Source of the DNA: UBA7359 sp964523895 | GTDB lineage: Bacteria > Pseudomonadota > Gammaproteobacteria > Eutrophobiales > Eutrophobiaceae | Assembly (NCBI GenBank): GCA_964523895.1 | Contig: CAZGBJ010000053.1 | Location: 1-6,580, forward strand | Direction of reading: 5' to 3' | Length of the DNA: 6,580 bases | Shown: one piece after another, positions 1 to 5,828 of the stretch | Layout of the letters: each line of letters opens with the position of its first letter | Position numbering within the stretch: position 1 is the stretch's first letter | Notes under the pieces: model-generated | Told to the model about the DNA's origin: nothing | Database searches by the model: none | The model's input: only the letters and a program-made list of their open reading frames with translations | Program-made: the position numbers and the translations under genes

Positions 1-53
1 ATCGCTGTTCACGTTGCGCCAGAATCAGTGTTCAGATTGGGCCAGAATATGCA
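1..53. mobile_element. Terminus of an IS21-family-like insertion sequence (partial)
   Basis: Two diverged copies of a 23-bp unit lie in tandem at 6-28 and 29-51. Each starts TGTTCA and holds a GCCAGAAT core; they agree at about 18 of 23 positions. Bases 1-5 fit the end of a third copy outside the window. Repeated units of this TGTTCA...CCAGAAT type near a terminus ending in CA are known from IS21-family elements (istA/istB). Here the CA would be at 52-53, exactly where recognisable ArdA coding begins. The transposase genes would lie to the left of the window and cannot be seen. The family name rests on remembered terminal sequences, and the exact last base is an inference. Confidence 0.65.
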
Positions 54-417
54 AGAATACGCTATTCACGATTATGAAGGATTTAACGGCTACAGCCTTG
101 GAGAGTATGACTGTATAGAAACAGTGCACGATATAGCTTATTTTATTTTAGATAACCCGGAAATTGGCGGCGAGTTATTAAGTTATTGTTGCGGTGATTT
201 GGACAAAGCAAAAACAGAGATTGATGAGAATTATTCTGGTTGTTACAAATCATTGGCTGATTATGCGCAGGAGCTAACCGAGGAGACTACGCAAATCCCT
301 GATAACCTGGCTTATTACATCGACTATGAGCGCATGGGTCGAGACATGGAATTAGGTGGTGATATTTACACCATAGAAACCAGCTTCGAAGAAATCCATA
401 TCTTTTGGAGCCACTAA
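54..417 (+). pseudogene. ardA: Antirestriction protein ArdA, 5' end missing
   Basis: ArdA proteins are small acidic DNA mimics that occupy the DNA groove of type I restriction-modification enzymes and protect incoming plasmids and conjugative elements. About 120 residues remain of the usual 165-180. They start at a conserved EYAIHDYEGF block and continue through GGDLDKAK, ENY.GCY.SLADYAQELTEETTQIP, the YYIDYE.MGRDMELGGDIYTIET block and the usual FWSH C-terminus. The roughly 50 N-terminal residues are absent. The reading frame stays open leftwards through the insertion-sequence end to the window edge, so a fused product could begin at GTG 28 or ATG 49, but no ribosome-binding site is seen for either. 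The remaining part is intact and strongly acidic, so the damage looks recent. Whether the truncated protein works is unknown. Identification as ArdA is confident; loss of function is inferred. Confidence 0.9.
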
Positions 418-430
418 TCTAGCTAATTGG

Positions 431-470
431 AAAAGCCGCCGGAATCACCGGCGGCAAATTTCATTTTTTT
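431..470 (+). terminator. Intrinsic terminator after ardA
   Basis: A perfect 8-bp GC-only stem (GCCGCCGG at 435-442, CCGGCGGC at 448-455) with loop AATCA is followed by AAATTTCA and seven T residues (464-470). It starts 18 bp after the ardA stop codon. The four A residues before the stem would give a short U run for transcripts arriving on the minus strand, so it may also weakly end the convergent hydrolase transcript. Confidence 0.88.
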
Positions 471-509
471 GTATGTAATGGTGTGAAATTTGCACGCGTG
501 TACGTGGAG

Positions 510-1106
510 CTATAAGTTTACAGCAGCATCCATTGTTGACTCCTGTAAAGGTGCATGATCAGGCTTCATTTCTGATAGTAACTGTTCTAACGGTGGCAAT
601 ATTTCTGCTTGTGAAGAAGTCTGCAAGGCGGTGATAACGTTATGGGGGACAGCTTGCAAAACAGCTCTTATGTCATTATAACCGTAGGAATCATGAGATG
701 GTTTCTCTACACCCGTTTCATCTTCTTCTTTCCAGAGAAAATTTGTCCAAAAGAATTTACGCCTTTCAGATATTTCTAATACACTTGAATCTTCTGCCTC
801 TATTCGTAAATTTTCATTCTGCTTTAGTTTTGGATGTACCCCATGTCTGGACATTTGAAAACCAACAAAATCAAACTCGTGCTCTAAAAATACAATTTTT
901 GGCGATGGTTTCCCAGTTTCTAAAACTGGCAATGCACCGCTTATACTAAAGATTATAATATTATCAAAAACTTCCTGTATCTCATTGTCATCGTAATGGA
1001 TGTTCTTCATTTTTTCGTATAGGCAGTTCACCAACATTTGACAGAAAGTGCCACCATAGCTTTGTCCCGTAAGATTGAAACGCATGTTCCTAGCTGCCTG
1101 ATCCAC
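510..1106 (-). pseudogene. C-terminal half of a split alpha/beta-hydrolase-like gene
   Basis: This reading frame is the direct continuation of the gene at 1167-1787: same strand, same frame, parted only by one TAA, with no other stop between them. Counting from GTG 1106 it has 198 residues. Near its start is LTGQSYGGTF, a G-x-S-x-G nucleophile elbow with Ser16 as the candidate nucleophile. Further on, the strand-like IVFLEHEFDFVG (residues 71-82) resembles the acid loop of alpha/beta hydrolases, and His138 in PSHDSYGYN is a candidate third member of the triad. The core strands that should precede the elbow lie in the upstream half. There is no good ribosome-binding site at GTG 1106 or at ATG 1085, so independent translation is doubtful. 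Substrate and exact family were not recognised. The hydrolase fold is inferred from motifs only. Confidence 0.65.
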
Positions 1107-1166
1107 AGGAATTTTTTGAATGATAGGATATGTTTTCTCTGAAAAAATATCATAAAATTCAGATCC

Positions 1167-1787
1167 TTAGTTATGTGACACGTATGGCATAAAAATTTTC
1201 TCTACAAACTGTTCCGCTTCTTTAGAATAATAATACGGATCTATGTTGAGCCTATAAGCATCTTGCAAGCGTTTAAACCAGGAACTAGATGTCTTGGATT
1301 CACTATTGGTTTGGTACAAATAGGTCTGAACGTCTTCAATTTTTGCATTTTTAAAATCCTCAGGATTAGGAGCATTATCATGAAGGATATTTCTTTTTAA
1401 CAAAGCTTTTCTGTAAAAATTGAGGTCTTTTATGCCACCATCAAAATTGCGAATACGATCAATGCCAGAGCCAGGAAAGAAAATATTTTTAGGACCGCAT
1501 TCTCCTGTCATCCTTCCGTTATGATCGTAAAAGTTAATATCATTCGATATATTTGTATCTAATCGTTTGTTTTCGGTTATGAGGCAAGCATCTTTGAAGA
1601 TTTCAACTATGCCCATTCTCATTAAGGCAACTGATTTTGAATGCCCATGTTCCAGTAAAAATTGGTGGTATTTTTCTAATGTTTTAGAGCTTTGAACGTC
1701 TGGAAGATCTAATCCAAACGGTAAGTGCCAAGTACCTAGAGCTCCGTTTGCAACGGCTGACAGTCCTTTGTTCATTGTATTATCCAT
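1167..1787 (-). CDS. N-terminal half of a split alpha/beta-hydrolase-like protein
   Basis: This ORF encodes 206 residues from ATG 1787. The frame could also start at GTG 1805 or ATG 1775. AAGGA lies 2 nt before ATG 1787, which is too close, and GGA lies 7 nt before ATG 1775, so the start is unsettled. A strand-loop NIFFPGSGIDRIRN (about residues 102-115) resembles the oxyanion-hole segment that precedes the nucleophile elbow in alpha/beta hydrolases. The ORF ends ...FMPYVSHN then TAA, and the frame continues at once with coding-like sequence leading to the G-Q-S-Y-G elbow of the next ORF. The intact protein would be about 425 residues. No signal peptide or membrane segment is seen. It sits 3' of the mobilization genes on the same strand but 204 bp away, so it is probably a separately transcribed cargo gene. 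Without its second half it should be catalytically dead. Confidence 0.6.
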   Translation of the reverse strand: MDNTMNKGLSAVANGALGTWHLPFGLDLPDVQSSKTLEKYHQFLLEHGHSKSVALMRMGIVEIFKDACLITENKRLDTNISNDINFYDHNGRMTGECGPKNIFFPGSGIDRIRNFDGGIKDLNFYRKALLKRNILHDNAPNPEDFKNAKIEDVQTYLYQTNSESKTSSSWFKRLQDAYRLNIDPYYYSKEAEQFVEKIFMPYVSHN

Positions 1788-1807
1788 ATTCCTTTTTATT
1801 AACACAC

Positions 1808-1838
1808 CTTATGGATCATGTATTTAACTCTATGTCAA
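1808..1838 (-). promoter_or_regulatory. Possible sigma-70 promoter of the split hydrolase gene
   Basis: On the minus strand a perfect TTGACA (1838-1833) is followed after 19 bp by CATAAG (1813-1808), four of six matches to TATAAT. The spacing is longer than ideal and other -10 choices are worse. It lies just before the gene's starts at 1787 and 1775, which supports transcription apart from the mobilization genes. The rest of the gap up to 1991 is AT-rich, with no convincing terminator or RNA gene. Confidence 0.35.
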
Positions 1839-1991
1839 TAACTTTCTACACAGGATGGGATCCTATTTTTTTTGCTACATCAGAGTGTTTTGTGCACGGT
1901 AACGAAAAAATATAGATTTTGTTTGTTTTTCCGATAAAAGGTAATTTAGAAATCAAGCTATTGGCACACAGACTCGGCAAAGATCAGTACT

Positions 1992-3305
1992 TCATTGATC
2001 TAGTGACCGGCTTCTGGTACGTTTTTGTGATGGTGTTGAGGTATCACTATATTGACGTTCACGGCGAGATTTATCCATCTTTTGATCACGCATTTCTGAG
2101 AGCATGGATTTGTAGGTCTGAGCATCTTTCTGGATTTCTTGCTTTTGGCTTTGATATTCACTGCGTTCTTGAATCCTAATAGTGTTCAGGCGTTTTCGTT
2201 GTTCCAAATGACGGGTGATTAAAGCATCTTTTTCTGCTCTGTCCCTGATAGTTGCCTGATCGGTTTCTAGCGCATTTTGTTTTTTAATGCGGTTATGAGT
2301 TCCTGATAGGAGATCCCAAAAGCCCATTATTCCACTGCGGTAGCGGTTTTGCCGCTCGGCGCATTCTGCTGTCTGGCGCTGCTCAAGTTTGTCATTTAGC
2401 GTTTTACGCTCTGCGCGTTGCCGTGTAACAAGTTCGATCCTGCGTTTTTCAAATTGCTTATTACGCTCCTGTTTTTGTGAATCCAATTTATCTTTGAACT
2501 TGCCCATAGCGACAAGCATTTCCTGTGCAATCTGCTGTTTTACTTCCCTGGCACTGGGCAAAGAGTTTTCATCACCTAGACGAGTGCGGACTTGTTTGGT
2601 TTTAACATTTGCCCATTTAGCTATAGCATAAATTTCTCCCTTAAAATCAATTGCAACAAAGCCGCGTCTATCACCACGGGCAACCTTATAGCCACGATCT
2701 TCCATAGCATTGATGAAAGCGGCCCCAGAATCTGATATAGCCCAGCAATCCTGAAATGTAGCTTTTATTGCCCTCGGGTCTTTGCCTATTCGTTTAGCTT
2801 GCTGCCACTGCGCCAGTGAGAAATTCTTTGGATCGGATTCCTTCGAATTAGCCAATCCGCGCGGCATAGTCCAGCCGTGCTTAAGATATAAATCACGGGC
2901 AATTTCTTGGAGTTTCCGTTTGGTGTAGGGAAGCGGAACCGCCTTCATTTCCTCCGCATCTATACGCGACCAGACAGTATGACAATGTCTGCGCCCTTCT
3001 TTTTCATGAAAGACAATAGCGCGCGGCTGACCTGAAAGACCTAAGCGATCTTCAATCCGCTCTATTGCATCTTCAAAATCCACAGTTGCTATATTTGCAT
3101 CTTGCGGCGGATTTAAACTTAAAGAAAAGAGATATTGTTTGCAGCGCGTGGCGCGGCTTATGGCATAGGCTTCATTGAGCGCTGCTGTCAGGTTTTGTGA
3201 TGCAAATCCTCTAATTTCATGAACTTCGACATGCTCGTTTTCTTCCTTAAGCAAATGCAGAGCTAGATTTTTAGCTCCGCTGCGTTGATTGCCAACTAAG
3301 ATCAT
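1992..3305 (-). CDS. Relaxase / mobilization nuclease
   Basis: Relaxases nick the origin of transfer, stay covalently bound to the 5' end and pilot the strand into the recipient. The 437-residue protein begins MILVGNQRSGAKNLA. It holds the metal-binding histidine motif of relaxases in VFHEKEGRRHCHTVWSRID, with His100, His107 and His109 followed by Trp112. Residues 1 to about 240 form the nuclease region and its extension (NFSLAQWQQAKR, KGEIYAIAKW). The nicking tyrosine cannot be named safely; Tyr47 and Tyr58 are candidates. From about residue 265 to 420 the chain is highly charged, rich in Q, R, K and E, and probably coiled coil; the tail ends basic. The start is supported by GGAG 8 nt upstream inside mobC and by the ATGA overlap with mobC. 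The N-terminal part resembles relaxases of alphaproteobacterial plasmids and islands. The exact MOB class was not resolved. Confidence 0.9.
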   Translation of the reverse strand: MILVGNQRSGAKNLALHLLKEENEHVEVHEIRGFASQNLTAALNEAYAISRATRCKQYLFSLSLNPPQDANIATVDFEDAIERIEDRLGLSGQPRAIVFHEKEGRRHCHTVWSRIDAEEMKAVPLPYTKRKLQEIARDLYLKHGWTMPRGLANSKESDPKNFSLAQWQQAKRIGKDPRAIKATFQDCWAISDSGAAFINAMEDRGYKVARGDRRGFVAIDFKGEIYAIAKWANVKTKQVRTRLGDENSLPSAREVKQQIAQEMLVAMGKFKDKLDSQKQERNKQFEKRRIELVTRQRAERKTLNDKLEQRQTAECAERQNRYRSGIMGFWDLLSGTHNRIKKQNALETDQATIRDRAEKDALITRHLEQRKRLNTIRIQERSEYQSQKQEIQKDAQTYKSMLSEMRDQKMDKSRRERQYSDTSTPSQKRTRSRSLDQ

Positions 3306-3754
3306 TCGTCGCGCTCCGGCTTTAAGCCAAGAGCTGCAATTAGCATTTCTCGCATATCAGAAATTGAGCGGCAAGCATCCTGAAGATCGGCAATTACACT
3401 ATCCGATGTATCAATAACTCCTATATTCGCAGCCCTTGCCAATTGGTTCATATTGGAAGAAAGGCGAGAGCGTCCAAGTTCTGATAAAATTAGCGCAAGT
3501 TTTTGATGGTCAATACTGGGACGCCGTATTTTCCGGCGTTTTTGAGCATTATCTCCAAGCAGGCAGGAGCGGATATAAGCTCCAAGTGGACGATTGCCAG
3601 CTTTCTCACTGAGTAGAGCGCGCTCTTCTGCTGTCAGACGCAATGAGAACGGAGCGGCAGTTTTTTTCTTAGGCGAGCTTGTTTCTGGTGAGGTGGCAGA
3701 ATTGAAAGAGTTTGTAACCTCGGGAGCATCACCAGCATGATTTGTAAAATTCAT
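3302..3754 (-). CDS. mobC: MobC-like relaxosome accessory protein
   Basis: MobC-type proteins bind near the origin of transfer, help to open the DNA for the relaxase and often repress their own operon. The 150-residue product has a disordered, Ser/Thr/Pro-rich N-terminus (to about residue 33). Next comes PFSLRLTAEERALLSEKAGN and PLGAYIRSCLLG (35-67), which reads like a ribbon-helix-helix unit, then a basic stretch QKRRKIRRP, and the LGRSRLSSNMNQLARAAN block (93-110) typical of the bacterial mobilisation protein family. Its stop overlaps the relaxase start (ATGA), so the two are translationally coupled. ATG 3754 is supported by GAGGT 6 nt upstream. That site lies inside a perfect inverted repeat, which suggests control of expression. 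Assignment to the family is from sequence pattern. Confidence 0.85.
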   Translation of the reverse strand: MNFTNHAGDAPEVTNSFNSATSPETSSPKKKTAAPFSLRLTAEERALLSEKAGNRPLGAYIRSCLLGDNAQKRRKIRRPSIDHQKLALILSELGRSRLSSNMNQLARAANIGVIDTSDSVIADLQDACRSISDMREMLIAALGLKPERDE

Positions 3755-3758
3755 GGTG

Positions 3759-3780
3759 ACACCTCATTATATTGAGGTGT
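3759..3780. promoter_or_regulatory. Inverted repeat before mobC: candidate operator, near a possible oriT
   Basis: ACACCTCA (3759-3766) and TGAGGTGT (3773-3780) form a perfect 8-bp inverted repeat around a 6-base AT loop. On the coding (minus) strand the loop and edge hold TATAAT (3771-3766), with TTTAGA 16 bp upstream as a fair -35. The 3' arm contains GAGGT, the Shine-Dalgarno of mobC, 6 nt before its ATG. The repeat could be a binding site for MobC or another repressor, a hairpin that hides the ribosome-binding site, or part of an origin of transfer. The position upstream of mobC fits all three. A transcript from this TATAAT would start so close to the ATG that it would lose the Shine-Dalgarno, so the promoter reading is weak. 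Confidence 0.6.
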
Positions 3781-3809
3781 AAGCTGCTCTAAAATGGCGC
3801 TCCAGTCTT

Positions 3810-5432
3810 CTAATGTTTCAAAAAGACGGTTCGAAGTTCCTTCGCCAAGGCGCGCCATTCCCGCATGAAAAAGGGCACTGATTTAGAAGGACTTTGTTTA
3901 ACCCCTATAGCGTAGGCGAGTTTTTCATGACTTCCGCGCATGATGGCCTGTTGACCCTCGACTCTAATATCATCAACCAAGAGCTTGAGATAACCTTTTC
4001 CGAACCCGGATTCTGAATCCATCAACCGGGTTTTCACGGCTTTGCAGAATTGTTCGATTCGATTTTTGTTAATTTTTCCAAATGGCATGTGCTGTTTACG
4101 CTTGAGTCTAGAAAGCTCGATCAATATGTTCTCGCGTTCCGCGTTAAACTGATGTAGATATTGTTTTGTGTTTTCATCAAAAGGCATTCCTTTTGCGATT
4201 GCGTTGTATAGGTTATCAATTTTCTCTCGATTCCCAAGCAACTGCCGTTTGAGCCGCATCAATGTTTCGTCATCTTGTCCTCGAGATACCTTGAGTTGAT
4301 TCTGGAGCTGCACCAGCATCTTACGAACTCGGTCAGGTACCAGAATTCGATTAGCTAATCGTTCTAACACCAATCGATCAAATTTTTCCATCGGGATGTT
4401 CGGGGTACTGCACCGATTTTTCCCTTTGGTTTTTTGATTCACACACTTGTAATATCGGTAACGTCCTCCTTTCCCCGTCATTAAGGTCATACCCGAACCA
4501 CATTCGCCACATTTCAACAGGCCACTGAGTAAAATCTTTGAATTCACCAACCTGGGCGCGACTCGTCCGGGCGCATGCTCATATCGCATCCGTTCAGCCT
4601 TTGCAAAGGTTTCCTGATCGATGATCGGCGGTACATTGATCTGAATCCGTTCCTCTTTAGGTCTAAGCTGTTTCTTCTTCGAATCCCATTTATTGTAAAA
4701 ATATTGTCCGATATAGAGCGTGTCCGACAACACTTCCTGAAGTTTTTGGACTCGCCAGGGCCTACCCCTCATAGTAATACCCTGGTCATTCAAAAGGTTC
4801 ACAATTGATTTCATACCCATGGGTTTCCCGTGGTATCCATTTACATAAAGTTCGTAAACTCTCCGGGCGGTTTCAGCTTCCGTTTCGTCAATGATCAACT
4901 TCTTTTTCCGGCGTCCCCGGTTGCCGATGGTCTCAGTTTCAATTGCTTGATACCCAAACGGTGGCTTTGAGCCATTAAAATAACCTTGCTTGGCGTTCTC
5001 GATCATAGATCGGGCGGTATGTTTGGATGTTTCTTTACTTTGGTATTCATCGCAAAAACTAAATATCCTACGTATCAATTCCCCATTTGGATCATCCGTC
5101 GTCGGTTGGGTAATCGAAATGAGTCTGACCTGCGCTTCATTTAGTTTGCGTTCGTGAAGGCCAAATTCTATGGCGTCTCGATAGAATCGGGATTGACTGT
5201 GAACGATGATGGCTTGAAACGGCGAAGGACAGAGCGTCGCTTCTCGGATCATTTGCCCGAAAACCGGTCGTTTGTCATCCTTGGCCGATGCACCGGGCTC
5301 GATGTATTCCTCGGCAATGGCGTACCCATTTGCTTTGCACCATTCCCGCATCTGGTTCAATTGATCCGGGATCGACAAGTCGTTTTCGGCCTGACGGGTT
5401 GTCGATACACGAGCGTAAAGTGCAACGGCCAT
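3810..5432 (-). CDS. Large serine recombinase (site-specific integrase)
   Basis: Large serine recombinases integrate and excise elements between attP and attB by double-strand breakage through a serine-DNA bond. The 540-residue protein opens with ALYARVSTTRQ, with Ser10 as the nucleophile and Arg8 beside it. The resolvase-type catalytic domain spans about 1-145 and includes the HSQSRFYRD motif (78-86). A recombinase DNA-binding domain follows (about 155-285, with PPFGY). Next is a zinc ribbon with Cys308, Cys311, Cys330 and Cys341, then a charged coiled coil (about 370-445) and a C-terminal region. Length and order are those of an intact family member, with no missing catalytic residue seen. 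ATG 5432 has GGAG 9 nt upstream, inside the last codons of the 49-residue ORF, so the two are probably co-expressed. The attachment sites were not found. It could serve the mob genes downstream, the Rep-like gene upstream, or both. Confidence 0.95.
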   Translation of the reverse strand: MAVALYARVSTTRQAENDLSIPDQLNQMREWCKANGYAIAEEYIEPGASAKDDKRPVFGQMIREATLCPSPFQAIIVHSQSRFYRDAIEFGLHERKLNEAQVRLISITQPTTDDPNGELIRRIFSFCDEYQSKETSKHTARSMIENAKQGYFNGSKPPFGYQAIETETIGNRGRRKKKLIIDETEAETARRVYELYVNGYHGKPMGMKSIVNLLNDQGITMRGRPWRVQKLQEVLSDTLYIGQYFYNKWDSKKKQLRPKEERIQINVPPIIDQETFAKAERMRYEHAPGRVAPRLVNSKILLSGLLKCGECGSGMTLMTGKGGRYRYYKCVNQKTKGKNRCSTPNIPMEKFDRLVLERLANRILVPDRVRKMLVQLQNQLKVSRGQDDETLMRLKRQLLGNREKIDNLYNAIAKGMPFDENTKQYLHQFNAERENILIELSRLKRKQHMPFGKINKNRIEQFCKAVKTRLMDSESGFGKGYLKLLVDDIRVEGQQAIMRGSHEKLAYAIGVKQSPSKSVPFFMREWRALAKELRTVFLKH

Positions 5433-5438
5433 TTTGTT

Positions 5439-5588
5439 TTACTCCGATTGTTTGGTTTCCGATTGTTGGTTCATTTCTTTGAGAATCTCTGGCAAATAAT
5501 CCAGTACATGCTTCAATTCTTGGGAAGTGATTTGATCATCCTGCGACTTGAACCGCATTTCGAAATCAGTGACATTATCCGGTGTCAT
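5439..5588 (-). CDS. Small 49-residue protein upstream of the recombinase, function unknown
   Basis: ATG 5588 opens a 49-residue frame that ends at TAA 5439, only 6 bp before the recombinase start. Reasons to think it real are a strong Shine-Dalgarno AAGGAGGT 9 nt upstream, tight spacing, and the recombinase's own GGAG lying in its last codons, which implies coupled translation. The product begins MTPDNVTDFEMRFK, is acidic and probably helical (QELKHVLDYLPEILKEMN), and has no cysteines or membrane segment. Its C-terminus carries a short QSETKQSE repeat. I do not recognise the family. Its place directly before an integrase gene suggests a small accessory or regulator of recombination, but that is inference from position only. 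Confidence 0.7.
   Translation of the reverse strand: MTPDNVTDFEMRFKSQDDQITSQELKHVLDYLPEILKEMNQQSETKQSE
5443..5472 (-). repeat. Two tandem 15-bp units at the end of the small ORF
   Basis: TCCGATTG begins at 5443 and again at 5458, and each copy is followed by a T/G-rich stretch (TTTGGTT, TTGGTTC). They encode the QSE...QSE ending of the 49-residue protein and run up to the recombinase Shine-Dalgarno. Probably a small coding duplication, though protein binding sites are possible. Confidence 0.5.
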
Positions 5589-5597
5589 GCATGGTCC

Positions 5598-5605
5598 ACC
5601 TCCTT
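5598..5605 (-). promoter_or_regulatory. Strong Shine-Dalgarno of the small ORF
   Basis: AAGGAGGT on the minus strand, preceded by more A residues, is the best ribosome-binding site seen in the window. Two ATGs follow. ATG 5592 is 5 nt away and gives only a five-codon peptide (MHDTG, then TAA). ATG 5588 is 9 nt away and gives the 49-residue protein. The mini-frame overlaps the true start in another frame and could damp translation. Confidence 0.7.
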
Positions 5606-5645
5606 TTTTGCATCATCTATTCCTGCCCATGCCATGCCTTACCGG

Positions 5646-5828
5646 TTATTTATGTTTCTCATTGAATAAATCTGCCAATTCCGATTCCAGTCCTTTTCTC
5701 CCCATTTCATTGAGAAACAGTTTTCTAAACGCGATAAATTGATGTTCGCTTAAAGACGATTGCGCATACAGCAACACCTGGTCCTTATGCGAATTGATCA
5801 ATTTAATGATTGCCTCGAGCGTTACCAT
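5646..5828 (-). CDS. Small 60-residue protein after the Rep-like gene, function unknown
   Basis: The frame starts at ATG 5828 inside the last codons of the Rep-like gene (7-bp overlap, the stop read as TGG TAA against ATG GTA). This is typical of translational coupling and the main reason to believe it. The product (MVTLEAIIKLINSHKD...) is probably all helical, with a mixed charge pattern and no cysteines, signal peptide or membrane segment. The ribosome-binding site is weak (AGG about 9 nt upstream), which fits coupling to the gene before it. A 57-bp gap separates it from the next small ORF. No family was recognised. A role beside replication or excision is suggested only by its place between a Rep-like gene and an integrase. 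Confidence 0.7.
   Translation of the reverse strand: MVTLEAIIKLINSHKDQVLLYAQSSLSEHQFIAFRKLFLNEMGRKGLESELADLFNEKHK

Noticed and set aside
1..53. Tandem repeats as the start of a CRISPR array
   Set aside because: The units are directly adjacent without spacers and have diverged; they fit terminal repeats of an insertion sequence much better.
698..949. 83-codon plus-strand frame inside the hydrolase fragment
   Set aside because: Antisense to coding-like sequence that contains the GQSYGG-bearing frame; composition is that of a shadow frame.
1981..2001. AGATCA...TGATCT inverted repeat at the relaxase stop codon, as a terminator
   Set aside because: Only a 6-bp AT-rich stem with a 9-base loop and no real T tract, so too weak to call.
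1919..2179. 86-codon plus-strand frame at the end of the relaxase gene
   Set aside because: Most of it is antisense to relaxase codons, with no ribosome-binding site and no recognisable protein.
2389..2631. 80-codon plus-strand frame rich in Cys, Ser and Leu
   Set aside because: It mirrors the charged coiled-coil region of the relaxase, whose biased codons leave the opposite strand open.
3810..5432. Recombinase as a small resolvase or invertase of a transposon
   Set aside because: Length of 540 residues, the zinc ribbon and the coiled coil place it with the large serine integrases.
5154..5669. 171-codon open frame on the plus strand
   Set aside because: It lies antisense to the start of the well-supported serine recombinase and to the 49-residue ORF, and its product looks like no protein family.
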